This document shows positions 8,854-18,515 of a stretch of 64,000 bases of DNA, one piece after another. The notes below the pieces were generated by a model, which did no database searches, had not been told where the DNA came from, and saw nothing but the letters and a program-made list of their open reading frames with translations. Position numbers and translations under genes: made by a program. The DNA is from an uncultured Prevotella sp. Its GTDB lineage: Bacteria > Bacteroidota > Bacteroidia > Bacteroidales > Bacteroidaceae. How positions within the stretch are numbered: position 1 is the first letter of the stretch; every line of letters starts with the position of its first letter. The stretch is taken from assembly GCA_900541575.1 (NCBI GenBank), contig UQKO01000008.1, forward strand, positions 14,704 to 78,703. Reading direction: 5' to 3'.

Positions 8854-9468
8854 TTACTTTAGCGTGTATTCCTTAAAAAACTCATCAATCATACTCACGC
8901 CTTTGGGTGTGGCGCATCCACGAATGGTGACGAGCACGGTATTCTCGAAGAGTTCGCGTTGAGAATATTCATTAGCGAGCCCATTGCGCTGAAACATTTC
9001 CATCCCCGATGAGAGTTGCCTCGTCACAACTCGAAAATTTATTTCATCACGGAATAGGCCTTGCTCTTTGCCACGATTGAGAAATGCTACTGTGTCGTCT
9101 TCGTTGTCACGCTTGTGCTGCTCAAAATATTCCATCACACGAGGATATTTCATCACATCAGCGAAAAAAGAGGAGCATATCTGATCCATTTCTCTCATTT
9201 TCGCAACGAATAGGGGCAAGAGAAACTCTAGTACATTCTTTGCACGTTGACTGATAAGCGTAAGTCGTTCACGCTCCTTCTTGTCGCGGTAAACGAGACA
9301 AGCCAAAAGGAGTTCCTCCTTGTCGGCAAAGAGTTGATAGAGCGTTCGTTTCGACATGGTGAGTTCGTGCGCAATGTTGTCCATCGTCACACTGCGTATT
9401 CCCTGGGAATGGAAAAGTTTTGTGGCCACACTGATTACGTGTTGCCTTACTTCTTCGCGTTGTTGCAT
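8854..9468 (-). CDS. TetR/AcrR family transcriptional regulator
   Basis: 204 residues with the TetR N-terminal helix-turn-helix: TKLFHSQGIRSVTMDNIAHE, then MSKRTLYQLFADKEELL (about residues 17-54). The C-terminal ligand domain is variable, as usual. The gene ends 81 bases before the beta-galactosidase start on the same strand, so the two may form one unit with the regulator also acting on itself. The ligand is unknown. An alternative target is the MFS exporter gene that lies upstream on the same strand; regulators of this family often control exporters. Confidence 0.85.
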   Translation of the reverse strand: MQQREEVRQHVISVATKLFHSQGIRSVTMDNIAHELTMSKRTLYQLFADKEELLLACLVYRDKKERERLTLISQRAKNVLEFLLPLFVAKMREMDQICSSFFADVMKYPRVMEYFEQHKRDNEDDTVAFLNRGKEQGLFRDEINFRVVTRQLSSGMEMFQRNGLANEYSQRELFENTVLVTIRGCATPKGVSMIDEFFKEYTLK

Positions 9469-9514
9469 GAAATCGTGCTTTTTTGTCGTGCTGCAAAAAG
9501 TAATCTTCGCACTG

Positions 9515-9522
9515 CAAAGATA
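9515..9522 (-). promoter_or_regulatory. -7 box for the tetR gene
   Basis: CAAAGATA on the + strand reads TATCTTTG on the - strand, 47 bases before the ATG. No clear -33 TTG was found at the expected distance. Confidence 0.5.
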
Positions 9523-9721
9523 CGAAACTTTTCCGAGTGCTAAAGTTTAGATACTGATATTGGCATATTTATGGATTAGGCCATAAGAATTTTACTCTGA
9601 TACAAAGGAATAGGTTGCGATTAGCAAGCATCGGCAGCTTATTATCAAGAAGAGTCTGTTCGCCTTAGAACGGAACAATCTTCCATAACCTTAGAACCAC
9701 AACCAAATAGAAATAAGAAAG

Positions 9722-10894
9722 TTAGTTTTTCTGCACCAACGTAACTAACCCTGAGAAAAGTGTGAGCGATACACCCACTACGGACACGCCTGTCCATCCC
9801 GCAATACCCCAGCCTAATCCTGATAGGAAAGTACCCATCGTACCTCCAACAAAATAGGTAGTCATGAAGATGGTGTTGGCTCGATTTGAGGCTTGTGGCT
9901 CTAGACCTAGACATAGACTCTGATTGCTGAGTTGTATGCACTGCATACCAATATCCATCACCACAATTCCCACCACGATGGGGAAATAATGATTGGCACC
10001 GAAGAAGAAGAGCGTCCACGCAGAAAGATGAAGCAGCACGCCCAAATAATTGAAGTGTCTCACTCCTACACGATGAATATATTTTCCAATGCCAGAGGCC
10101 GTGAGCGCTCCTGCAATACCACACAGTCCGAGCAACCCCACCACGTCATTGCCCGCATAAAAAGGAGCCTGATTCATCTTAAAAGCAAGAGAACTCCACA
10201 TGCAAAGAAACGAGCCAAAAGCAAGGCCTGCTCGCAACGAGCTGATGCGCATAGCAGGGTATCTGCGATAGAGCTGCCACACCGAAACCATGAGACTGGC
10301 ATACGTTCCTCGATAGTTGGAGGCTACGGGAGGCAAAAGTCGCCCAATGACAAGGAGTGCCAAAAGCATGAGCACACTTCCTATATAATAGATGGTGCGC
10401 CACCCCCACACTTCGCCTACCACTCCACTCACCACTCGAGAGGCAAGAATTCCCGTCAATAGGCCCGAAAGCACAATACCCACATTACGACTTTTATGCT
10501 CGGGAGCAGAATATTGCGACGCTATAGGAATAAATATCTGCGGCATGACAGAACAAAGTCCTAGTATGGCAGAGGCCACCCACACCACTTGAATGTTCTG
10601 TGCCGTAGCAATGATGAGCAATGTTGCCACTAGCACAGTGAAACTGACCATTACGATATGCTTTCGACTGAGCATATCGCCTAGGGGTATGATAAATAGC
10701 AAACCAAGAGCGTAGCCCGCCTGCGAAATAGTAGCAATCAGATTCGCCTGAAAATCCGTTACGCCGAGGTCTGCGCTGATAAGGTTGAGCAGTGGCTGAT
10801 TATAGTAGAGATTGGCCACTGAAATTCCCGCAATGATGGCGAGCATCCATAGCAAGGAGAGCGGAATGCCTCCATTTTCTTTCAGTATATACAT
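9722..10894 (-). CDS. MFS transporter (NepI/YgaY-like drug or metabolite exporter)
   Basis: 390 residues with 12 predicted hydrophobic segments. The ANLYYNQPLL motif in helix 1 and the loop 2-3 signature GDMLSRKHIV (G-x3-D-R-like) identify the major facilitator superfamily, closest in style to the YgaY/NepI efflux group. Substrate cannot be told from sequence. The start MYILKENGG is kept because the first membrane helix follows directly. It is downstream of thrA but separated from it by a 16 bp-armed inverted repeat, so co-transcription is doubtful. Confidence 0.85.
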   Translation of the reverse strand: MYILKENGGIPLSLLWMLAIIAGISVANLYYNQPLLNLISADLGVTDFQANLIATISQAGYALGLLFIIPLGDMLSRKHIVMVSFTVLVATLLIIATAQNIQVVWVASAILGLCSVMPQIFIPIASQYSAPEHKSRNVGIVLSGLLTGILASRVVSGVVGEVWGWRTIYYIGSVLMLLALLVIGRLLPPVASNYRGTYASLMVSVWQLYRRYPAMRISSLRAGLAFGSFLCMWSSLAFKMNQAPFYAGNDVVGLLGLCGIAGALTASGIGKYIHRVGVRHFNYLGVLLHLSAWTLFFFGANHYFPIVVGIVVMDIGMQCIQLSNQSLCLGLEPQASNRANTIFMTTYFVGGTMGTFLSGLGWGIAGWTGVSVVGVSLTLFSGLVTLVQKN

Positions 10895-10914
10895 TGACAG
10901 AGCTTCTCTTTATT

Positions 10915-10969
10915 GAAGTTTCGGATTTAGTCAAGGCGAACTAAAAGCCTTTTCTAAATCCGAAACTTC
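10915..10969. repeat. Inverted repeat (AAGTTTCGGATTTAG foldback)
   Basis: GAAGTTTCGGATTTAG (10915-10930) is the perfect reverse complement of 10954-10969, and an inner AAGGC/GCCTT pair extends the stem. There is no T run after either side, so it is not a textbook terminator. The same left-arm string occurs at about 63772 and, diverged, near 974. Confidence 0.8.
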
Positions 10970-11009
10970 GATACCTTATATATATAAAGTGATTCTATAT
11001 TCTTTACAC

Positions 11010-13436
11010 TTATACATTGGCCACACGCATGATATCAGCAAATACACCGGCAGCGGTCACTTCAGCACCGGCACCATAGCCTTGGATAAGCATCGGATAT
11101 TCATGATAGCGTTCGGTGGTGAGCAGAAGTATATTGTTAGAGCCTTCTAGGTCGTAGAGTGGGTGGCCTTGACTAATTTCACGAAGGCCCACGCTTCCCT
11201 TTCCTTCGGCCCATTCGGCCACAAAGCGCCAACGTTTGTGTTCTTTGGCGAGGCGTTGACGCTCATCTTCAAACTTCTCATCGAGTTCAGGAAGATGCTC
11301 CCAGAAATTGTCTATTGTTCCATCGAAAAGAGTTTGAGGTATGAAAAGATTACGCTTTACATCCTCCACGTCGACACGATAACCGCTTTCACGGGCAAGA
11401 ATTACAAGTTTTCGAATCACATCTTTTCCCGAAAGATCAATGCGTGGATCGGGTTCACTATAACCATTTTCTTGGGCCAAATGCACTGCACGGCTCAAAG
11501 GAATTGATTCGGAAAGCGTATTGAACACATAATTAAGTGTTCCACTTAGCACGGCTTCAATCTTCAGCACCTTATCGCCCGACCCAAGCAAATCACGAAT
11601 GGTGCTAATGATGGGAAGGCCAGCACCTACATTGGTCTCGAAAAGGAACTTCACACCTTTTTCTCGTGCCATGTCTTTAAGGCGTCGGTAGTTAGCATAA
11701 GGCGAGGAAGCTGCAATTTTGTTAGCGGCAACAACGCTAACATTCTGACGCAGCAGCCTCTCGTAGTGAACGGCAACTTCCTCACTCGCCGTGCAATCTA
11801 CAAATACAGAATTGAAGATATTCATTTCTTCAATTTCTCGCAGCATGCGTTCCATTCCTCCTTCGCCACCAACAGCCATTGCCTCTCGGTAGTGAACGGG
11901 GTCAATGCCTTCCACATTGTAAGCAGCATGACTTCGTCCGCTCACGCCCACGATATTGAGTTTCAGTCCACGTTCCTTATATAACTTATCGCGTTGCGCC
12001 GCAATCTGCTCTAGCAGACTATGGCCCACGGTTCCTGTGCCGCAGATGAAGAGGTTAAGATCCTCGTGTTCACTCAGAAAGAAACTATCATGAAGCACAT
12101 TGATAGTCTTGCGTAATTGCGAACGATCCACTACGAATGAAAGGTTCATCTCTTGACCGCCCATCGCTGTTGCGTTGATGCTGATACCATTGCGTCCTAG
12201 CACACTAAAGAGCTGACCTGCGATACCTGCCATGTGGCGCATACGCTCACCTACAACGGCCACACTCGAAAGGCCTTCTACCAACAGAGCTGGATTCATT
12301 GCCCCATCGGCTATCTCAGAAGCAAATTCCTTGTCGAGCAAGAGGCAAGCCCTCCGGGCATCAGCAGGCGTCATGCAGAGTGAAGTACTTGTCTCCGAAG
12401 AATTTTGCGCTACCATAAACACGCTAATACCGCCCGTTGCCAACGTGGTAAAGATGCGACGATTCACACCTATCACACCCACCATGGCGGGTCCACTCAC
12501 TGTCACAGTGCTCGTTTCCTTTACCGAGGATATACCTCGAATGGGGCGCCCGCTCGGAGCTGCATCTTTACGAATCACACTACCTCGAGCCTCTGGACGG
12601 AATGTGTTTTTCACGAAGATGGGAATATTTTTCTGACAAACGGGATAGATTGTTGGTGGATAAATCACTTTCGCTCCAAAGTTGCAAAGTTCCATGGCCT
12701 CTGCATAAGAAAGTTCATCAATAGTGAAGGCACCAGGAATAATGCGTGGATCTGCCGTCATAAAACCATCCACATCGGTCCATATCTCAAGAGCTTCAGC
12801 TTGAAGGGCTGCAGCCACAATAGCTGCGGTATAATCTGAACCTCCTCGACCAAGGTTCGTCGTTATGCCCGAAGTACGATCAGAAGCTATAAAGCCCCCT
12901 ATCACGACCACAGACGTACAGCCGCCCAAGTTTTCTACCACGAGTTTATTCGTCAAGTCGAAGTCGACGAGATGCTTTCCATTGCGCAACTCCGTCTTCA
13001 CAAGGCGGCGCGAATCGATATGTTGCGCCCCCTCTATAAGATTGGCCACAATGAGCGAAGAGAGACGTTCCCCATAGGCCACAATTGCATCGGCAGTCTT
13101 GGGAGTAAGGTCTTGAATCAAACACACACCATGAAGGATGCTACGAAGTTCACCAAGCAAAGCATCGAGTTGAGAGATAAGTAGCGCCTGCCTTTCGGCC
13201 ACTATGACATCGGCCACCATTTGATGGTGGCGCTCTGTCAAGGCGTCAAATTCGGCCATGTAGGAAGTATCGCCCTTTGCCGCCACCTGCGTAAGTCGAA
13301 TCAGTTGGTCGGTCACACCGCCTAAGGCTGACACCACCACTACGACGGGCTGCGGAGTGTTCTCTACAATATGTTTTACATTACGAATCGCGGTGGTTGT
13401 GCCCACCGAGGTTCCTCCAAACTTCAACACTTTCAT
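11010..13436 (-). CDS. thrA: Bifunctional aspartokinase / homoserine dehydrogenase
   Basis: Catalyses the first and third steps from aspartate towards threonine, methionine and (via semialdehyde) lysine. 808 residues, the normal fused length. Aspartokinase: KFGGTSVG at 5-12 and the LGRGGSDYTA block near 195-204. Two ACT-type regulatory repeats lie about 308-450. Homoserine dehydrogenase: NAD(P)-binding CGTGTVG at 465-471, and a C-terminal domain with EAVLSGTLNYVFN and SEPDPRIDLSGKDV. thrB and thrC are not beside it, unlike many Bacteroidota loci. No attenuator-like leader is visible in the 86 bases to the preceding gene, and no clear promoter box either. Confidence 0.96.
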   Translation of the reverse strand: MKVLKFGGTSVGTTTAIRNVKHIVENTPQPVVVVVSALGGVTDQLIRLTQVAAKGDTSYMAEFDALTERHHQMVADVIVAERQALLISQLDALLGELRSILHGVCLIQDLTPKTADAIVAYGERLSSLIVANLIEGAQHIDSRRLVKTELRNGKHLVDFDLTNKLVVENLGGCTSVVVIGGFIASDRTSGITTNLGRGGSDYTAAIVAAALQAEALEIWTDVDGFMTADPRIIPGAFTIDELSYAEAMELCNFGAKVIYPPTIYPVCQKNIPIFVKNTFRPEARGSVIRKDAAPSGRPIRGISSVKETSTVTVSGPAMVGVIGVNRRIFTTLATGGISVFMVAQNSSETSTSLCMTPADARRACLLLDKEFASEIADGAMNPALLVEGLSSVAVVGERMRHMAGIAGQLFSVLGRNGISINATAMGGQEMNLSFVVDRSQLRKTINVLHDSFFLSEHEDLNLFICGTGTVGHSLLEQIAAQRDKLYKERGLKLNIVGVSGRSHAAYNVEGIDPVHYREAMAVGGEGGMERMLREIEEMNIFNSVFVDCTASEEVAVHYERLLRQNVSVVAANKIAASSPYANYRRLKDMAREKGVKFLFETNVGAGLPIISTIRDLLGSGDKVLKIEAVLSGTLNYVFNTLSESIPLSRAVHLAQENGYSEPDPRIDLSGKDVIRKLVILARESGYRVDVEDVKRNLFIPQTLFDGTIDNFWEHLPELDEKFEDERQRLAKEHKRWRFVAEWAEGKGSVGLREISQGHPLYDLEGSNNILLLTTERYHEYPMLIQGYGAGAEVTAAGVFADIMRVANV

Positions 13437-13522
13437 ACGTCTGTCTATCTTAGTTTAGGGTTTTCTGTATTCAAGACGATTTTTCCACATTCTCTTTTCC
13501 TTGAGTGTATCCATTTCGCAAC

Positions 13523-15025
13523 TCAAAGTTTCACTTTCTTCTTCACAGCTTTCGACTCGTTCTGAAGTCGATCGAGCGCCGTCACCACATAGACAGCCTT
13601 TTTGCGTCCATTCTCGTAAGGTAAGCGATAGAATGTCTGCGGCGTTATAGCCACGATGTGTTCGGGATTGAACAGGTCGATGCGCTCGCCTTGCTCAAAT
13701 CGATAGACCACATAGTTACGAGCCACATCCATCTCCTGTGTTCCCTTTGGAGCTGTCCAGAAAAGGTAATATCCATTGGGCATCCACATTGTTTTCAGTT
13801 TGCGTGGTTTGCCAGGAGCCTCATCGTCGATAAAGGGGAACAATGGTTGGAGCGCTGGTGTGCGGTGATAATTCTTTTGCAACGCCGTAGCATAATTTCC
13901 TTCGTTGCGCACCACGGCGGCGGAATACCACAAACAAGAACCTTGAATGCCGCGCAGACTACGCTGGAGGCCAAACTTAGCCGACATTTGGTTACGTTGC
14001 GGATTTTTCAAATCAGCAGCTCGAACAGTTCGTTCCACATCCTGTCCGATAAATAGAGGACGTCCACCTGCAAATCGGCTCCACCACTTGATGAGTTCCT
14101 CGTAGTCGGCCGCTTTATGACCTATTTCCCAATAAATTTGCGGGATATTATAGTCTACCCATCCCTTGTTAATCCAATAAAGCACATCGGCATAGAGATT
14201 GTCGTAATTTTGTAATCCACGAGTATTTGAACCAGGGATATTGCTTCCAGGTTGTACATTGTGATAAATACCAAAGGGACTTACACCAAACTTCACCCAA
14301 GGCTTCACAGCACGAATGGAGTCGTGCATCATCTCCATAAAGAGATTTACATTGTACCGACGCCAATCGTCTACATTATCAATGCCATTTTTGTGAGTAA
14401 TATAGGTGGCTTGATCAGGAATAGTCATGCCCGCCACGGGATAGGGATAAAAATAGTCGTCCATATGGATGCCATCTACATCGTAACGACGCACAATGTC
14501 GGCTGCTATTTGGCAAATGTAGCGGCGATTCTCATTGAGGCCTGGATCGAAGAGGTAAAGCCCATCGTACTCAAAGAAGCGCTCGGGGTGCTTCACGTAG
14601 GGATGATTTAAAGCCAAGTCCTTCGTACCCTTTGTTTTCGCACGGAAGGGATTAATCCATGCATGCAGTTCCATGCCGCGCTTGTGGCATTCCGTAATCA
14701 TCCACGCCAAAGGATCCCAATAGGGATTAGGTGCCGTACCTTGTCTGCCTGTCAGAAAACGGCTCCACGGCTCGTAAGGTGATGGATACATGGCATCAGC
14801 CTCACCGCGCACTTGAAACATGATGGCATTGATTCCACACTGTTGCAGCACATTGAGTTGATGTGTGAGGTTCGCTTGCATTTGGTCGCGACTCATGCCT
14901 TCAAACTGTCCGTTGATTATCTGTATCCAAGCTCCACGAAATTCTCGTTTGGGCAACAAATTCTGTGCTGTGGCACAAGGCCACAACAACAAGAAAGTTA
15001 ACAAAAGGGTATATATACGCTTCAT
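13523..15025 (-). CDS. Secreted glycoside hydrolase-like protein, GHL10/YngK type
   Basis: 500 residues with a lipoprotein-free signal peptide (MKRIYTLLLTFLLLWPCATA). The body matches the GH10-like DUF187/YngK family: REFRGAWIQIINGQF, ECHKRGMELHAWINPFRA, DVDGIHMDDYFYPYP and YNIPQIYWEIGH mark a TIM barrel with acidic residues. A fibronectin-like segment follows from about residue 405 (PRKLKTMWMPNGYYLFW). Family members are thought to act on glycans outside the cytoplasm, but the substrate is not known. thrA lies 86 bases downstream on the same strand. Confidence 0.88.
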   Translation of the reverse strand: MKRIYTLLLTFLLLWPCATAQNLLPKREFRGAWIQIINGQFEGMSRDQMQANLTHQLNVLQQCGINAIMFQVRGEADAMYPSPYEPWSRFLTGRQGTAPNPYWDPLAWMITECHKRGMELHAWINPFRAKTKGTKDLALNHPYVKHPERFFEYDGLYLFDPGLNENRRYICQIAADIVRRYDVDGIHMDDYFYPYPVAGMTIPDQATYITHKNGIDNVDDWRRYNVNLFMEMMHDSIRAVKPWVKFGVSPFGIYHNVQPGSNIPGSNTRGLQNYDNLYADVLYWINKGWVDYNIPQIYWEIGHKAADYEELIKWWSRFAGGRPLFIGQDVERTVRAADLKNPQRNQMSAKFGLQRSLRGIQGSCLWYSAAVVRNEGNYATALQKNYHRTPALQPLFPFIDDEAPGKPRKLKTMWMPNGYYLFWTAPKGTQEMDVARNYVVYRFEQGERIDLFNPEHIVAITPQTFYRLPYENGRKKAVYVVTALDRLQNESKAVKKKVKL

Positions 15026-15055
15026 TAGTCAAATTATTTATTGTAATTCAAGGCG

Positions 15056-15063
15056 TAAAGATA
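15056..15063 (-). promoter_or_regulatory. -7 box for the GHL10 gene
   Basis: The - strand reads TATCTTTA, one base off TAnnTTTG, 30 bases before the start codon. It also lies in the spacer after the C10 protease stop, so the two genes are probably transcribed separately. Confidence 0.4.
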
Positions 15064-15153
15064 GTGTTTTTTTTGCGAGAGCTGACTATACGTGTCAGCA
15101 TTTTTACACAAGTAGGTGCACAATACGATACGCCAATCATTCTTCACATCTCT

Positions 15154-18100
15154 TTAGGGTGCTACTAATATAGAAGGGGCATCTAGCCAAATTTCACTCC
15201 TACCACATGGCAACTGCACCACGCGCTGCAAAGTTCCATCAAGGCGGAAGATTTTTACACTCCGTGCTCTGTCTAGATGTATCGTAATTCTCTGTTGACC
15301 TGCGGCTTTAATAGGAAAGTCTGCATCATGGTTCATCGCTATTGTCATTATGTCTGTAGCCACACTCTGGAGGTCGCCAACGATTGTGCCAAACTTGCTC
15401 CAAAAGCCCGACGTACGGTAAGCCTCCTCGCAAGACGCGGGTACATGCAGTGTCACATTATTCGACCGGCATTGAGCGAAAGGATAGTTATCTCCATTAC
15501 TACCTGTTGGCGGCACCATTGCGTAACTATATATGTCAGTTAGATACTGACAACCACAAAAAGCATTATCGCCCAACCCCTCAACACTGGCGGGCAAGGT
15601 TATCTGCATAAGCATTGGGCAGTTACGGAAGCATTCGCTATCAATATAGCGCAAAGTAGTAGGCAACTGTAAAGAGGATAGGTTTGTACATCCCATAAAC
15701 TGCATAGCCTTGAGCGTATCGATGCGCAACTGTAAATTGAGCGATGACACGAACGGATTCCCCACGAAAGGCGAAAGTCCGTCAGTCTTTTCAAAGCCAC
15801 ACACGGTATAATCTAGACCCTCGCAACTCACCGAGGCTGGTATCGTCACCTCTCCACTATAATAAGTTTGTCCGCTCGGTATAGCCACCTCGGCATAATT
15901 GCCATCGCCCTTATATATTGCGTTATACTCTATGCCATTGCTACTAAACTTCTGAGGCAGCGACGGCAGGTCGTCAACGAAATTGCTGAAACTACTCCAC
16001 TTGCTATTGCGCTTAAACTCCTCAGCTAGTCCTTGCTGCACGTGTATGGTTACACCATCCGTATTAGGTATATTGCGAAAGGCATCTGCGGCCACGCAAT
16101 CGGGCGACGATGGATGCACGTATATGTCAGTCAATGCTCCGCAGCCTGCAAAGAGGTCGTTGCCCGTGGCTTGCAAGCTTACAGGCAATGAGATTGACTT
16201 TAGGGCACCACAATTCTTAAATGTCTCACTCCCTATTTGTTTTAACGAACGAGGCAACACACAGGCCACCAAACGTTCAAAGCCTTTAAACGGAGCGCCA
16301 AACAATCCCTTTGCGATAGTGGCATTCTCCATATCTAGCGACTTTAGTACTTGAAGAGTTGAGAGATACTGCAGGTCGCTGTCGTCAAGGCTACCTGCTA
16401 TCGTAAGCGTCTCTATAGCGTCTGCATCTGGAGTGACTTTAAGCAATGCATGCGGCAGTTCTCCTGCATTCGCCACATTCACCTCACACACTGGCACGAG
16501 TTCTGATGGCATATAGCCTTTTGCTTTGATATAGAGCGTATCAGTGGTTAGCTCAATAGCACCACCTTCACTTGCTTGGAAGTAATCGCCACTATGACGC
16601 ACCTGTACAAGGCTTTTCGCCACGCCGTCGGCAAAGGTCACTTTATAACGATAGGTTGAGCCAAGCAATGGCTTACCATCATAGATTACATTTTCTAAGT
16701 TTTGGTCGTTGATAGTAGCATTCTTCGTATCACAGATTATCTGTACCACAGGTACTTTGCGCTCAAAAGCCTGCACCACCACGTTCTGCCCTTTAGCATC
16801 TTTCACGGGAAGCCATTGGTCAGAACCATCTTCGCGCGCCATAAGACAAAGATAATCTCCCTTTTCTGCATTGCTTGTGGCTCTCACACTAAAGTCCACG
16901 CTCTGACTGCCACCGCCATTCATTGTCACATCCTTACTACCAAGATGTTCCACCACCGTACCATCTGCCCGGCACAAATGCCACTGCATTTGGCCTTTCC
17001 AGTCACGCAGCGCGGTGAGATTTGACAAATGTATATCCACGGCAGAGTTAGTCACAAGTGTAGTAAGAGGCGTATAATAGCCCTGATACGCACTGTCGCG
17101 TTCAAGTATCAACGGTGCATAGCCATCTTCTTTGAGCGGCACAATGCCTACGACGGCTTGCTGCTGATTGGCAAACTCTATGGAGTGGTCTGTTGCATTC
17201 AATGCTGATACGGCAAAGTAACCATTGCCGCTGCCACTCCAACCAAAATTAAAGTGGAATAAGTTGTCACGGTATCCATCGAGTACAAAGCCATGCGAGC
17301 CGCGTCCCAGCGTCGACCCACCAGTATAAAGCACGGGGCGTCCATTATCTATTTCGTTACGCATCATGCCGTTCCACGTTGCTGCATCGTAGTGATTGGC
17401 CGACAACAAGCGCGCCGTTGCGGCATATCTGAAATACTTTTGGAGCGCACCCGGCACCAGACTTTGGTTCGCACCGCTACTTTCTGTGTTATAATACATC
17501 TCCACCGAAATGCCCGCATGACGCATGAGCAGTGCCACCGCCTTGGCCTGTTGTTCAGTGTACGTGGTATAGCTGAGCGGCATATTATCCCAATCGTAAT
17601 GTGTCTGTCCGAAGTTGGCAGTCATCACAGAATCCTTCCATATATGTGTTTTACTACCCGCTCCACATTCGGGCCATTGGTAATAACGCATCACAATGGC
17701 CATCGCCGTAGCGGCACATCCCGTCGGAGTTGCCTCTGGCGTCATACGGTTAAAGGGGGTGCCTTGTCCCCAGTCGGCAGTCTTTAATTGGCGTTCTCCC
17801 TTATAGAGTGCGGCCACACGCATAGCCTTGGTTGGAGCCGTAGCTAACACTCTGTACTGCGCCTTATATCCATCGAGAAGTTCTACCAAGCCATCGGGCA
17901 ACTCTTCTTCCTTCACTGCGTAGTCTGTATATCCCAACACAAGCGGCATACGCTCATCGCCCGACACGATTACCAACTGACCGCTCTGCGCGTTGGTAAA
18001 CAGATAATAAGCTGCTGTATCCTGCTTATTGTCTATCGACTTTGCTAACACTCGGTGTCCACCACGTGTACTCTTCATGTGCAATGAACTAACAGCTGCT

Positions 18101-18228
18101 GTTTGCCCCGCAGTCTTAAAGAAACTTCTTGCCGCCTTAACAGCCTCATCATACGTTCTTTTCTGAGCCTGCCCTGACAATATAACTGACAACAGAATAC
18201 ATATCGTTGTAACGAATCTCCTACTCAT
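15154..18228 (-). CDS. Secreted C10 (streptopain-type) cysteine protease with BspA-type leucine-rich repeats
   Basis: 1,024 residues. Signal peptide 1-21 (ends SGQAQ), Spi-like propeptide region to about 140, then a papain-fold C10 domain with catalytic Cys171 in PTGCAATAMA and His312 in GSHGFVLDGY, followed by NFGWSGSGNGYF. After Ig-like linkers, LRR_5/BspA repeats lie about 620-740 and 840-960 (motifs such as ETFKNCGALKSISLP and ECFRNCPMLMQITLP). The last 60 residues resemble a T9SS sorting tail but stop early, without the usual basic end. Streptopain relatives degrade host proteins, and BspA repeats mediate binding to matrix or other cells, so a surface or secreted virulence/foraging protease is likely. 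Confidence 0.92.
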   Translation of the reverse strand: MSRRFVTTICILLSVILSGQAQKRTYDEAVKAARSFFKTAGQTAAVSSLHMKSTRGGHRVLAKSIDNKQDTAAYYLFTNAQSGQLVIVSGDERMPLVLGYTDYAVKEEELPDGLVELLDGYKAQYRVLATAPTKAMRVAALYKGERQLKTADWGQGTPFNRMTPEATPTGCAATAMAIVMRYYQWPECGAGSKTHIWKDSVMTANFGQTHYDWDNMPLSYTTYTEQQAKAVALLMRHAGISVEMYYNTESSGANQSLVPGALQKYFRYAATARLLSANHYDAATWNGMMRNEIDNGRPVLYTGGSTLGRGSHGFVLDGYRDNLFHFNFGWSGSGNGYFAVSALNATDHSIEFANQQQAVVGIVPLKEDGYAPLILERDSAYQGYYTPLTTLVTNSAVDIHLSNLTALRDWKGQMQWHLCRADGTVVEHLGSKDVTMNGGGSQSVDFSVRATSNAEKGDYLCLMAREDGSDQWLPVKDAKGQNVVVQAFERKVPVVQIICDTKNATINDQNLENVIYDGKPLLGSTYRYKVTFADGVAKSLVQVRHSGDYFQASEGGAIELTTDTLYIKAKGYMPSELVPVCEVNVANAGELPHALLKVTPDADAIETLTIAGSLDDSDLQYLSTLQVLKSLDMENATIAKGLFGAPFKGFERLVACVLPRSLKQIGSETFKNCGALKSISLPVSLQATGNDLFAGCGALTDIYVHPSSPDCVAADAFRNIPNTDGVTIHVQQGLAEEFKRNSKWSSFSNFVDDLPSLPQKFSSNGIEYNAIYKGDGNYAEVAIPSGQTYYSGEVTIPASVSCEGLDYTVCGFEKTDGLSPFVGNPFVSSLNLQLRIDTLKAMQFMGCTNLSSLQLPTTLRYIDSECFRNCPMLMQITLPASVEGLGDNAFCGCQYLTDIYSYAMVPPTGSNGDNYPFAQCRSNNVTLHVPASCEEAYRTSGFWSKFGTIVGDLQSVATDIMTIAMNHDADFPIKAAGQQRITIHLDRARSVKIFRLDGTLQRVVQLPCGRSEIWLDAPSILVAP

Positions 18229-18339
18229 ATTTATATCAATAGATGCGTTTCTATCTTATTTCTACGCTATCGTCACCATCCACTGCCTATATATTATCAG
18301 TACTCAGAGATCTGGCTTTCGATGCGAAAATACATGCTG

Positions 18340-18347
18340 CAAAGATA
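18340..18347 (-). promoter_or_regulatory. -7 box for the C10 protease gene
   Basis: The - strand reads TATCTTTG, implying a leader of about 105 bases. No clear -33 TTG is seen. Apart from this box and the + strand box at 18502, the 287 bases between the two divergent starts show nothing else. Confidence 0.5.
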
Positions 18348-18501
18348 CATATTTGACATCTATTAATAAGTACTCTCGCCAATATATTATTTGATTAAGA
18401 CCTCCCTACCAACACATTGACATTCCACGTAGCATAAGCAAAAAAGTAGTAATTACTAAAAATAGTAACAACAATCATCCGCGGAAACCATAAATTTTAC
18501 A

Positions 18502-18509
18502 TACCTTTG
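18502..18509 (+). promoter_or_regulatory. -7 box abutting the GT2 start codon
   Basis: TACCTTTG lies six bases before the ATG at 18516. With the usual distance from box to transcription start, the mRNA would begin at or within a base or two of the start codon, so the message may be leaderless. No convincing -33 element. Confidence 0.45.
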
Positions 18510-18515
18510 TATACT

